A DNA stretch of 64,000 nucleotides from DATBFU01 sp035498405. GTDB lineage: Bacteria; Acidobacteriota; Thermoanaerobaculia; UBA5066; Gp7-AA6. Both the position numbers and the translations under genes were made by a program. Of the stretch, positions 8,248-16,208 are shown piece after piece (the stretch's first letter is position 1; each line of letters opens with the position of its first letter). The notes beneath the pieces are model-generated. The model was not told the DNA's origin and did not search any database. It saw only the letters and a program-made list of their open reading frames with translations. The DNA lies in NCBI GenBank assembly GCA_035498405.1, contig DATKAE010000032.1:43793-107792 (forward strand). The letters run 5' to 3'.

Positions 8248-9270
8248 TTAGCGCTCGGCCTTGCCACGACCCGACCTCCCCGCCCGGGGGTGGAATCGGT
8301 CGTAAACCGTCTGCAGGTGCGCGCGCGACACCAGGGTGTAGATCTGGGTGGTCGAGATGTCCGTGTGCCCCAGCATCATCTGCAGGGACCGCAGGTCCGC
8401 CCCGTGCTGGAGCAGATGGGTCGCAAAGGAGTGCCGCAGCCGGTGCGGAGTCAGCCGGCCTCGCAACCCGACCCCGCGGCCATACCCCTCGATGAGCTGC
8501 CAGAGCCGCTGCCGCGTCATCGCCCGCCCTCGAACCGACAGAAAGAGCGCCGGGGCACCGCGTCGGTCGAGTCCCGGGCGAACCGTCTGCAGATACCTTC
8601 GCAGCCACCGCGCGGCGGACTGGCCAAAGGGCACGAGGCGCTCCTTGCCTCCCTTTCCCGTCACGCGCAGCATCCGCTCCTCCAGGTCCACCCTCTCGCG
8701 CGGCAGTTGGGCGATTTCCGATACCCGCAGGCCGGAGGCGTACAACAGCTCGAGCATCGCGCGGTCCCTCACTCCGAGAGGGCTCGAATCGTCCGGCGCC
8801 CGCAGGAGCGTCTCCACCTCCCTCTCGGTCAGCGGCTTGGGAAGGGCGAGCCCGGTTCGCGGACTGTGTAGGTGGGCCGTCGGATCTTCGGCGTGTTGCA
8901 GATGCGCCGCCGCGAACGCATAGAAGCTGCGCAGGGCCGAGAGGGAGCGCGCCGCCGACCGGGACGAGATTCCGCGCGACCGTTGCTCACGCAAGTAACG
9001 GGAGAGTTCCTCGCGGGCGACACGCGAGGAAAGCCTTTGCCGCCGGAGCCATTGCCCGTATGCCGCCAGGTCGCGGCCGTAGGCGGCGACACTGGCCGGC
9101 GACAGCCCGCGCTCGACCGAGAGGTGATCTAGATACGTCGGGAGCTCGCGATCGAGAAAATCGCCGCCCGTGCGGGACTCTTTCCCGCACCGCCCGGAGC
9201 GTCGGGGAGGGACGGACTCGCTACGCCCGGTAGGCAAGACGGGCCGATGGCGCGGCCGTCGCGTCGTCAA
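8248..9270 (-). CDS. xerD: Tyrosine recombinase XerC/XerD type
   Basis: The core-binding SAM-like domain occupies about residues 38-125 and the catalytic domain follows. The catalytic set is complete: Arg182 (GLRVSE), Lys206 (GKGGKE), His276-x-x-Arg279 (PHRLRH), His302 (LGH) and the nucleophile Tyr311. Its length and layout match chromosomal XerC/D, which resolve chromosome dimers at dif; no phage or integron features lie nearby. The annotated TTG start at 9270 overlaps the previous stop (TTGA) and gives an extension of about 36 residues compared with E. coli XerD, so a later start near the FLDREL segment is possible. XerC versus XerD is not certain. Confidence 0.85.
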   Translation of the reverse strand: MTTRRPRHRPVLPTGRSESVPPRRSGRCGKESRTGGDFLDRELPTYLDHLSVERGLSPASVAAYGRDLAAYGQWLRRQRLSSRVAREELSRYLREQRSRGISSRSAARSLSALRSFYAFAAAHLQHAEDPTAHLHSPRTGLALPKPLTEREVETLLRAPDDSSPLGVRDRAMLELLYASGLRVSEIAQLPRERVDLEERMLRVTGKGGKERLVPFGQSAARWLRRYLQTVRPGLDRRGAPALFLSVRGRAMTRQRLWQLIEGYGRGVGLRGRLTPHRLRHSFATHLLQHGADLRSLQMMLGHTDISTTQIYTLVSRAHLQTVYDRFHPRAGRSGRGKAER

Positions 9271-10538
9271 TGGGCCGCTTCGGCCGGCGCGAGGCTCGCG
9301 ACGACGGCGAGGATCTCCTCATCGGACAAGACCTGGTCACTCTGCTTGGCTCTCTGGAAGACGGCGTTGATCAGTTCCGGACGGGCCTCGATTCCGTGCG
9401 TCTCGAGCCAGCACTGCACGTTCGAAACGCCGCTCATCGGCCCCACCTCGATCGTCTGCCGCCGCCCGACCATCGCCGCAGGCACTCCCGAATAGACTCG
9501 GTCGGCCAACCAGTCGTCGCCCTTCTTGCGCGCCTTGATGATCGCCGCGGCGTGAACTCCCGTCCCCGTGCGAAAGGCGTCGCGGCCCACGATGGGATAG
9601 TTGTCGGGGATCCGCACGCCCGTGGCCTCCGAGACTCGGGTGCAGTACTCGCTCAACTTCGTCAGGTCGCGATCGATCCATCCGAGCAGCTGCAAGTTCA
9701 CCAGCAGCTGATCCATCGGAGTGTTGCCCACCCGTTCGCCGATCCCGAGGGCGCAACCGTGCACGCGGTGGGCACCGGCCTCGAGGGCCCACAGCGCGTT
9801 GGTCACGCCGAGGCCGCGATCCTGATGCCCGTGCCAGTCGATCCGGACCTCCGGACCCACCTCGTCCACGACGCCCGAGACGAAGCGGATGACGTTGCGA
9901 ACCCCGTTGGGTGTGGCGTGGCCCACGGTGTCGCAGACACAGACCCGGCTGGCTCCGGCACGAATCGCCACCGTGTAAAGGGCCCGGATGTGGTCGGGAT
10001 GGGCGCGGGTCGTGTCTTCCGTGACGTACATCACGGGCAAGCCCTCGCGCACCGCCATCGAAACGGCATCTTCGGTCAGGCGCAGCAAACGATCGAGGTT
10101 CCAATCCTCAGCGTACTGCCGAATCGGGGAGGACCCGATGAAACAGGCCACCTCGACCGGGATGCCCACGCGCTGCGAGATCTCGACGATCGGAAGGATG
10201 TCCGCCGCGACCGTCCGCGCCGCGCAGTTCGGCCGGATCTTCATCCGAGACGTCTGGATCTCGCGAACCAGCCTCTCGACGGTCGAGACCACATGGGGCC
10301 CCGCCCCCGGCAGGCCGACGTCTGCCGACTCGATTCCGAGCGACTCCATCAGGTGCAGGATGGCGACTTTCTGGTCGATCGAGGGACTGCGCACCGAGGG
10401 GGATTGGAGACCGTCGCGCAGGGTCTCGTCGTCGAGCTCGACCTTGCCACGGGCCGGAGAGACCGCTCCGCCGGCTCGGTTCCAGTCGTAGATGAGTTCG
10501 GATTCGGATGGGTGCACGCCCATTTTCGCCTTCGGCAT
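9267..10538 (-). CDS. HMGL-like / 2-isopropylmalate synthase-family acyltransferase
   Basis: A 423-residue TIM-barrel enzyme of the LeuA/homocitrate synthase/HMG-CoA lyase group. The barrel start carries DETLRDGLQS (Arg41, Asp42, Gln45), and the C-terminal half has the metal-binding HGHQDRG motif and the GERVGNT loop. It lacks the roughly 120-residue leucine-binding regulatory domain of classical LeuA. Candidate reactions are acetyl-CoA condensation with a 2-oxo acid (isopropylmalate, homocitrate or Re-citrate synthase) or the lyase reaction; the sequence alone does not decide. It follows the acetyl-CoA-forming genes on the same strand. The ATG at 10538 is used; an ATG 15 bases downstream is also possible. 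Confidence 0.75.
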   Translation of the reverse strand: MPKAKMGVHPSESELIYDWNRAGGAVSPARGKVELDDETLRDGLQSPSVRSPSIDQKVAILHLMESLGIESADVGLPGAGPHVVSTVERLVREIQTSRMKIRPNCAARTVAADILPIVEISQRVGIPVEVACFIGSSPIRQYAEDWNLDRLLRLTEDAVSMAVREGLPVMYVTEDTTRAHPDHIRALYTVAIRAGASRVCVCDTVGHATPNGVRNVIRFVSGVVDEVGPEVRIDWHGHQDRGLGVTNALWALEAGAHRVHGCALGIGERVGNTPMDQLLVNLQLLGWIDRDLTKLSEYCTRVSEATGVRIPDNYPIVGRDAFRTGTGVHAAAIIKARKKGDDWLADRVYSGVPAAMVGRRQTIEVGPMSGVSNVQCWLETHGIEARPELINAVFQRAKQSDQVLSDEEILAVVASLAPAEAAH

Positions 10539-10581
10539 CAGTTTATGCCGGCGTCGGACGCCGATCAACCGAAACGCGGTC

Positions 10582-11748
10582 CTAGTTGCTGCCGCCCCCG
10601 AGAAAAAGCTCGGCCGTGATCGCGAACGTCAGCTCCGGCGAGCCGAGAAAGTTGCTCAGGCCCCCGCCGAAGTCGCCGTCCCGTTTGACCGCCAGCGTGC
10701 GCGAGGGTCCGCCATGCGTGTCGACTAGGGTCATCGTCTCATTGCCCCAGGCCATTCGGAGGGAGGCCCGAACCCGCAGCCTTTCGGCGAAGGCGTGCCG
10801 ATACGACAGGTCCCAGAAGATCTCCTTCACACTCGAGTCTGGCCGAAACCCGGCGTCGTACGCGACCGACTCCGTGCCCAGGACGGCCAACGGCGAGAAG
10901 GGAAGCTCTTCGCGGTCGTAGGTCATTGCGAGAACCAGGTCGTTTCGAGGCCAGGAGTAGCCGACCGACCACCGGAGGGCCGCCAGGGAAGCATCCGCCT
11001 TCAGCTGATTCTGTTGGAAGTCCGGCAAGGAGGCCTGCTGAACGCTGAGGGAGCCGGCCACCCGCTCGGCGTGCAGGACGAGCGTCCACCGATCGCGGCG
11101 CCAACGGGCCTCGAGCTCCGCGCCGAAGAGATTTCCCGATCCGTCGTTGGAGGATCCGGCCTCGTCGACGCCGCCTCTCGCGTTGACGTAACGGAAGGCC
11201 GCGGAGGCCTCGAAGTTCGGCCAGCGATGCCTCCAACCCGCCGCGAAGTCGAGCCGCTCGGCGCTGATGGTGCGCTGCTCGCTGATCGAGTGATCCGAGA
11301 GGCCGACGTTGACCGTGTCCGTGGCAATGTCGTCTCGCCTCTCGATGGCGACTTCGACCGAGTCGCGCTGCCCGATGGGAATCCGTCCGATCCCCGCGAA
11401 GTTCTCGTAGCGGCCCGTTCCCGTGGCCGTGATCTGCGGATTGTCGGTATTCGCGCGCCGCGCCTGCTCGTCGTGGGAGGGAGCGAGGGCCAGAAGGACC
11501 TGCCATTGCCACGCGGGCGTTCCGGCTCCGAGATCCCCCGCGGGCTGGCGATTGTTTCCCATCCCGACGAGGACGAACTTGGGCGTGACGTCCGAAACGT
11601 CCTTTTGGGCGGTGGCCGAATCGTACTTCCGAGCCAGAGTGGAGTAGGAGAAGCCCAGCTCCCCCGCGAGGCCCGGGCGCAAGGGCATGTCCACGCCGAA
11701 AAGCACGCTCGCGCAGTAAACGCAGGCACCGATGAGCTCGATTCCCAT
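10582..11748 (-). CDS. Predicted outer-membrane beta-barrel protein, paralog B
   Basis: A 388-residue protein of unknown function, clearly paralogous to the gene just upstream. Shared signatures are GAGTPA-x-W/E-W-x-V, LALAPSHD, TGTGRYENFA, RIPIG, ISEQR-x-x-x-AERxD, LRxxxGYSWPR, SxLAVLGxE and a glycine-rich final strand. Alternating hydrophobic/aromatic strands with charged loops suggest a beta-barrel. The N-terminus (GIELIGACVYCASVLFG) is hydrophobic with two Cys but has no basic n-region, so it is not a standard signal peptide. A perfect AGGAGG Shine-Dalgarno at 11758-11763 lies 9 bases before the ATG. It sits 55 bases after paralog A. Function unknown; a channel for small metabolites is a guess from the operon. 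Confidence 0.7.
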   Translation of the reverse strand: MGIELIGACVYCASVLFGVDMPLRPGLAGELGFSYSTLARKYDSATAQKDVSDVTPKFVLVGMGNNRQPAGDLGAGTPAWQWQVLLALAPSHDEQARRANTDNPQITATGTGRYENFAGIGRIPIGQRDSVEVAIERRDDIATDTVNVGLSDHSISEQRTISAERLDFAAGWRHRWPNFEASAAFRYVNARGGVDEAGSSNDGSGNLFGAELEARWRRDRWTLVLHAERVAGSLSVQQASLPDFQQNQLKADASLAALRWSVGYSWPRNDLVLAMTYDREELPFSPLAVLGTESVAYDAGFRPDSSVKEIFWDLSYRHAFAERLRVRASLRMAWGNETMTLVDTHGGPSRTLAVKRDGDFGGGLSNFLGSPELTFAITAELFLGGGSN

Positions 11749-11803
11749 CTCGATCTGCCTCCTCTGCCGCGGAAAAAAGGGGACGCAATCTCGTTCGAGC
11801 GGG

Positions 11804-12976
11804 TCAGTGTCCTCCGCCGATCGCGAAATCGGCGCCGACGTAGAGAGTGAACTCGGGAAACCCCAGGTTCTCGGAGAAGCCGCCGCCGAATCGGCCGCGC
11901 CGGTCGACATCCAGGGTGATCGGGGGCCGGTCGCCCAGCGCGTCCGTCAGCGTCACCTTCTCGTGCCCCGTCGCCATGCGCATGCCGATGCGGGCGCGGA
12001 TCGAGGGCGTAAACGTGTATCGGACCGTCAGGTCGCCATAGAACTCGCGGTTGTTCGAGTCCGGATGGTATCCGCCGTCGAACGCCACCGTCTCGACACC
12101 GAGCACGGCCAGCGATACGAACGGGAGCCGCTGGCGGTCGAAGGTGGCCGTCAGGAAGAGGTCCGTCCGCGGCCAGGAGTACCCGAGCCCGAACCGGAGG
12201 GCCTGGAGCGTGGCGTTCTGAGAGGATTTGCGCGCCTGGAAGGCCGGAAAGCTCTCCTCGAGCACGTCGATCGAGCCCGTGAGCCACTGGAAATCGAGCG
12301 TCGTCGTCCAGCCCCCCGTCCGATATCGGCCCTCGAGTCCGCCTCCGAAGATCCCACCCGAGCTATTCATGTAGGCGCCGGCGGTCGCGTTATAGCCGGT
12401 CACCTTGGCGTACTGAACTCTGGCCGCCACTTCCAGATCCTTCCAGCGCTGCCGCCAGCCCAGGGCTCCGTCCGCCCGCTCGGCGGTCAGGTTGCGCTGC
12501 TCGCTGATCTGATGTTCTTGTCCACCGATGTTGAGCAGGTCGGTCGCCTTCTCGGTTCGGCGATCGAGGACCGCTTCGAGAGAGCCCTGGCCTCCGATCG
12601 GAAAGCGCCCGAGCAGCGCGAAGTTCTCGTAGCGTCCCGTACCGTCCGTCTCGATCGGCTCCTGCGTCGAGGTGGCCGTACGGATCTGGTTGTCGTGGGA
12701 GGGCGCGAGGGCGACGCGCACCCGCCACTCGAAGGCCGGGGTTCCGGCACCGAGTCCGACGGGAGGGGGCCGTGCTTCGCCCACGCCGACGAGGAGGAAC
12801 TTGGGCGTGACCTCGGAGATATCGGCGCTCTCGCCGGAGTTCGCCGGCGGGAGAAGACGGTCCAGTGTCGCGTAAGAGAAGCCGATCTCGGTCCCTAGGC
12901 CATTTCGCGGGGGAAGCTCCGCACCGAGCAGGTATGGGGCGCAGAAGATGCAGGCGCTGACGAGATCGATCCCCAT
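11804..12976 (-). CDS. Predicted outer-membrane beta-barrel protein, paralog A
   Basis: A 390-residue paralog of the downstream gene, with the same order of motifs (GAGTPAFEW, LALAPSHD, GTGRYENFALLGRFPIG, ISEQRN, LRFGLGYSWPR, LAVLGVETVAFD). The N-terminus GIDLVSACIFCAPYLLGAELP repeats the Cys-x-x-Cys hydrophobic start of paralog B without a positive charge (21-residue stretch noted by its key residues Cys9 and Cys12). The ATG lies only 6 bases after the crotonase stop, so no hidden upstream signal sequence fits. It is probably cotranscribed with the beta-oxidation genes. The tandem duplication and association with acyl-CoA metabolism are the main clues; I do not recognise the family. Confidence 0.7.
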   Translation of the reverse strand: MGIDLVSACIFCAPYLLGAELPPRNGLGTEIGFSYATLDRLLPPANSGESADISEVTPKFLLVGVGEARPPPVGLGAGTPAFEWRVRVALAPSHDNQIRTATSTQEPIETDGTGRYENFALLGRFPIGGQGSLEAVLDRRTEKATDLLNIGGQEHQISEQRNLTAERADGALGWRQRWKDLEVAARVQYAKVTGYNATAGAYMNSSGGIFGGGLEGRYRTGGWTTTLDFQWLTGSIDVLEESFPAFQARKSSQNATLQALRFGLGYSWPRTDLFLTATFDRQRLPFVSLAVLGVETVAFDGGYHPDSNNREFYGDLTVRYTFTPSIRARIGMRMATGHEKVTLTDALGDRPPITLDVDRRGRFGGGFSENLGFPEFTLYVGADFAIGGGH

Positions 12977-12982
12977 GCGGAG

Positions 12983-13765
12983 TCAGCGTCCGGTGAAGCG
13001 GGGGGCGCGCTTTTCCAGGAACGCCGTCATGCCTTCCTTCATGTCCTCGGTTGCCGCGCAGAGGCCGAAGAGCGTCGCCTCCAGCACGAGCCCCTCGGCG
13101 GTCGGGACCTCGATGCCCCGGCGGATCGCCTCCATCGCATACCGGCAGGCGGCCGGCCCGTTGGCGGCGATCTTTCGCGCGAGCTCCTTGGCTCCTGCGA
13201 GCGCTTGACCGGCCGGAACCACGCGGTTCACGAGCCCGATGCGGTGCGCCTCCGAGGCCGTCACGCCTTTCTCGGCCGTGAGAATCAGCTCCATCGCGCG
13301 CGCCACGCCAACCAGCCGCGCGAGGCGCTGGGTTCCGCCGTAACCCGGAAGGATTCCCAGTGAGGTTTCCGGCAGGCCCATCTTCGCGTTCTCGGAAGCG
13401 ACTCGCAGGCAGCAGGCCAGCGCGAGCTCGAGCCCCCCGCCATAGGCATAGCCGTTGATCGCCGCAATCGTGGGGACACTCATATCCGCGAGCCGATCGA
13501 GCACGGCTTGCCCGCGCAGAGCGTGCTCGCGGCCCTGGACCGGCGTCAGTTTCGCGAGCTCGCCGATGTCGGCGCCCGCGATGAAGGCCTTTTCCCCGGC
13601 GCCGGTGACCACGAGACAACGCAGGGACGGGTCCTCGGCCGCCTCGGCGAACGCCTCGTCTAAGGCCGCGATGACCTCCGCATTCAAGGCGTTCAGCTTC
13701 TCGGGACGATCCACCGTGACCGTGCGAACTCCCTCCTCCGTCTCGATTCTGACGTTCGGGCTCAT
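12983..13765 (-). CDS. Enoyl-CoA hydratase / crotonase
   Basis: A 260-residue crotonase-fold protein of the usual length. The oxyanion-hole motif AGADIGEL and both catalytic glutamates are present: Glu in YGGGLELALA and Glu in GLPETSLGILPG. It hydrates crotonyl-CoA to (S)-3-hydroxybutyryl-CoA; this joins the crotonyl-CoA made by Kal with the 3-hydroxybutyryl-CoA dehydrogenase encoded just upstream, whose stop it overlaps by 4 bases (ATGA). Short-chain specificity is inferred from context. Confidence 0.9.
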   Translation of the reverse strand: MSPNVRIETEEGVRTVTVDRPEKLNALNAEVIAALDEAFAEAAEDPSLRCLVVTGAGEKAFIAGADIGELAKLTPVQGREHALRGQAVLDRLADMSVPTIAAINGYAYGGGLELALACCLRVASENAKMGLPETSLGILPGYGGTQRLARLVGVARAMELILTAEKGVTASEAHRIGLVNRVVPAGQALAGAKELARKIAANGPAACRYAMEAIRRGIEVPTAEGLVLEATLFGLCAATEDMKEGMTAFLEKRAPRFTGR

Positions 13766-14622
13766 GCCTTCTCCCCGTATTCGTAGAAGCCGCGGCCCGA
13801 CTTTCGACCGTGCCGTCCGGCCAAGACCATGCGCTTCAAGAGCGGCGGCGGGGCGAAGCGCTTCTCCCGATACTCGTTGAACATGATCTCGGCGATCGCG
13901 TAGGTGGTGTCGAGCCCGACGAAGTCGAGCAGTTTCAGCGGACCCATCGGGTGGCCGCAGCCGAGCTCCATGCCGCGGTCGATGTCCTCCTTCGTCCCGA
14001 CACCCTCCTCGAGCGCCCTCACGGCGTCGAGCAGGTAGGGAACCAGAAGGCGGTTCACGATGAATCCCGAGTTGTCGCCGGCGCGGATCGGCTCCTTGCC
14101 GAGGGCGCGCGCGAAGTCGGCGACCGAATCGACGGTTTCGTCGGACGTCGCGATCGTTCGGACGACTTCCACCAGCTTCATGACGGGGACGGGATTGAAG
14201 AAGTGAAGTCCCGCGAAACGTTCCGGCCGTTTCGTGGCGGCGGAGAGCTCCGTGATGGTGAGCGAGGACGTGTTGGAGCAGAAGATCGTCTCCGGCTTGC
14301 AGAGCCGGTCGAGCTCCGCGAAAGTCTTCTTCTTGACGTCGAGATTCTCGACGATGGCCTCGATGACGATCTCGCAGTCGGAAAGATCGCCGAGCGTGGT
14401 TGTGGGCGTGACCCGTCTCCGAATCGCCTCCGCTTCTTCGGAGGTCATCTTCTTGCGCTCGACGGCGCGGGAGAGCGAAGCGTCGATGCGCCCCATCCCC
14501 TTGGAGGCGAGATCCTCCGAGACTTCACGAACCGCCGTCGGAAACCCGGCGCGCGCCGCGACCTCGGCGATCCCGGAGCCCATCAGGCCCGCTCCCAACA
14601 CTCCGACCTTATGAATCTTCAT
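13762..14622 (-). CDS. 3-hydroxybutyryl-CoA dehydrogenase
   Basis: A 286-residue enzyme of the Hbd/PaaH type. The N-terminal Rossmann motif GVLGAGLMGSGIAEVAARAG binds NAD(P). CSNTSSLTITELS and FAGLHFFNPVPVMKLVEVV (catalytic His in HFFNP) are family signatures, and the C-terminal 3HCDH domain has GFIVNRLLVPYL and DFVGLDTTY. It oxidises 3-hydroxybutyryl-CoA to acetoacetyl-CoA. The start overlaps the end of a small ORF by 14 bases, and the stop overlaps the crotonase start. Length is that of bacterial butyryl-pathway enzymes rather than of large fusion FadB proteins. Confidence 0.92.
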   Translation of the reverse strand: MKIHKVGVLGAGLMGSGIAEVAARAGFPTAVREVSEDLASKGMGRIDASLSRAVERKKMTSEEAEAIRRRVTPTTTLGDLSDCEIVIEAIVENLDVKKKTFAELDRLCKPETIFCSNTSSLTITELSAATKRPERFAGLHFFNPVPVMKLVEVVRTIATSDETVDSVADFARALGKEPIRAGDNSGFIVNRLLVPYLLDAVRALEEGVGTKEDIDRGMELGCGHPMGPLKLLDFVGLDTTYAIAEIMFNEYREKRFAPPPLLKRMVLAGRHGRKSGRGFYEYGEKA

Positions 14623-14902
14623 CGCTCGGCGGCTCCTCCTCGTCTTGGCCTCGCCCCGTCTGCCCCGGTGGCGACCCCGCGCCGCAGAACCGCTCGAGCG
14701 TCAGATCGCGGGAGAAGCCGGGGCCCGCCAGTGCCTGAAGGGGCGTATTCGGGGCAACGATAATCCAGCGATTGCCGATCCAGTGCGCGAGCGTCTCCCG
14801 GACCAGGGAACCGTCGTTCAGGATGGCCAGAACGCCGTTCAAGTCGGCAGACCCGTGTGCGCGCAGGTCCTGGAGGAAGTCGGCCACCGCCGCCGCGCGC
14901 AC
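14609..14902 (-). CDS. Small hypothetical protein between thiolase and hbd
   Basis: A 97-residue ORF that fills the gap between the thiolase and hbd genes and overlaps hbd by 14 bases. It begins with GTG at 14902. The same frame is open back to the thiolase TAA, and a CTG at 14935 preceded by GGAG could also start it. The sequence (VLAILNDGSLVRETLAHWIGN and WIIVAPNTPLQALAG regions, kept under length here) is not low-complexity until an acidic tail of EEE and DED. It matches no family I know. Tight packing in the operon supports a real gene; the composition alone does not. Confidence 0.45.
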   Translation of the reverse strand: MRAAAVADFLQDLRAHGSADLNGVLAILNDGSLVRETLAHWIGNRWIIVAPNTPLQALAGPGFSRDLTLERFCGAGSPPGQTGRGQDEEEPPSDEDS

Positions 14903-14947
14903 GGGAAAGGAGAGGATCCGCTCCGTCCAGTTCAGCGGGCGCTCCGC

Positions 14948-16129
14948 TTACGATGGGGACTCGATGACGACGGCGATCCCCTGGCCGCCTCCGATGCAGG
15001 CTCCGGCCAGGCCGTAGCGCAACCTCCGGCGCCGCAGCTCCTTGGCGAGCGTCAGGGTGCATCGCGTACCGCTCGCTGCGAGGGGATGTCCCAAAGCGAT
15101 CGCGCCGCCGTTGACGTTGAGCTTGTCGCGGTCGATCCCGAGCTCTCGCACGACCCCCAGGATCTGACCCGCAAAGGCTTCGTTGATCTCCCAGAGGTCA
15201 ATCTGGTCTATCTTGATCCCCGCCCGTTCGAGCGCCGCTCGGGCCGCCGGTGCGGGTCCCAGGCCCATCAGCTCCGGATCGCAGCCCACGACGGCCCAGG
15301 AGACGAGCCGACACAGAGGATCGGCGCCCCGCGTCCGGGCGCGCGCCGCTGATGTCACGACGACAGCCGCCGCGCCATCGACGATACCGGAGGCGTTTCC
15401 CGCCGTGACCTGGCCGTCTTTGCCGAAGGACGGAGGCAGAAGGGCCAGCGCCTCGAGCGTCGTCTCCGGGCGGAGGTGGTCGTCCTTCGCGACAACCACG
15501 ATCTTGCGGCCCGAGCGAACCTCGACGGGCACGACCTCCTCCGACAACCGGCAGGAATCCCAGGCGGCCGCCGCCCGGCGCTGGGAGGAAAGCGCGTACT
15601 CGTCCTGCTCCTCCCGCGTGATGCCGTATTTCTTGGCCACGCGATCGGAGGTTTGCGCCATGTAGAGCCCCGTGTAGGAGTCGAGCAGGGCGACCATCAG
15701 CGAGTCCTCGAGCTGCCCTTGCCCCAGCCGGAAGCCCTTGCGGGCACCCCGGATCACGTGAGGCGCCTGCGACATGTTCTCCATGCCTCCCGCCAAGACC
15801 GTCTGCGCCTCTCCGAGCAAGATCCGATGCGCGCCCTGCACGATCGACTCGAAGCCCGACCCGCAGAGGCGGTTGACGGTCAGGGCCGGAACTTCCTTCG
15901 GAACACCGCTCTTCAAGGCCACGTGTCGAGCCCCGTAGATCGCATCGCCGGAGGTCTGCAGGGCATTTCCGAAGATGACGTGGTCGATCTCGGCCGGCTC
16001 CGTGCCGCTTCGGTCCAGGGCCGCCTTGGACGCGTGAACTCCGAGATCGATTGCGGAGACCTCGGAGAAGGCCCCGTTGTAGTCGGCCATCGGCGTCCGA
16101 GCGCCGTCCAACAGCACGATGTCTTCCAT
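14948..16129 (-). CDS. Acetyl-CoA acetyltransferase (thiolase)
   Basis: A 393-residue thiolase. Catalytic residues are Cys89 in VNRLCGSGF, His in ALGHPLAASG and the second Cys in GACIGGGQG; NEAFAGQ is also present. It cleaves acetoacetyl-CoA to two acetyl-CoA, completing the route from crotonyl-CoA. The ATG at 16129 is preceded by a TATAGT hexamer 10 bases upstream and by no Shine-Dalgarno, so this is likely the first gene of a minus-strand operon running through hbd, crotonase and the barrel genes. Confidence 0.92.
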   Translation of the reverse strand: MEDIVLLDGARTPMADYNGAFSEVSAIDLGVHASKAALDRSGTEPAEIDHVIFGNALQTSGDAIYGARHVALKSGVPKEVPALTVNRLCGSGFESIVQGAHRILLGEAQTVLAGGMENMSQAPHVIRGARKGFRLGQGQLEDSLMVALLDSYTGLYMAQTSDRVAKKYGITREEQDEYALSSQRRAAAAWDSCRLSEEVVPVEVRSGRKIVVVAKDDHLRPETTLEALALLPPSFGKDGQVTAGNASGIVDGAAAVVVTSAARARTRGADPLCRLVSWAVVGCDPELMGLGPAPAARAALERAGIKIDQIDLWEINEAFAGQILGVVRELGIDRDKLNVNGGAIALGHPLAASGTRCTLTLAKELRRRRLRYGLAGACIGGGQGIAVVIESPS

Positions 16130-16139
16130 GAGTCCGCGA

Positions 16140-16145
16140 ACTATA
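16140..16145 (-). promoter_or_regulatory. -10 element for the thiolase operon
   Basis: TATAGT on the minus strand, 10 bases before the thiolase ATG at 16129. No Shine-Dalgarno lies between, suggesting a leaderless or nearly leaderless transcript. No convincing -35 is visible. Confidence 0.45.
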
Positions 16146-16208
16146 GCAGCTTGAACCCGCGGGAATAGGCCTTGGGGGCTCGGAAGCGGAGGGCAACCCA
16201 CCGAAGGA

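Noticed and set aside
8248..9270. Phage or integron integrase
   Set aside because: Length and domain layout match chromosomal XerC/D; there is no attachment repeat, tRNA or phage gene nearby.
14609..14950. Thiolase C-terminal extension by stop-codon readthrough
   Set aside because: Although the frame is continuous across the TAA, thiolase already ends at the normal place after its CxG motif, and nothing points to readthrough.
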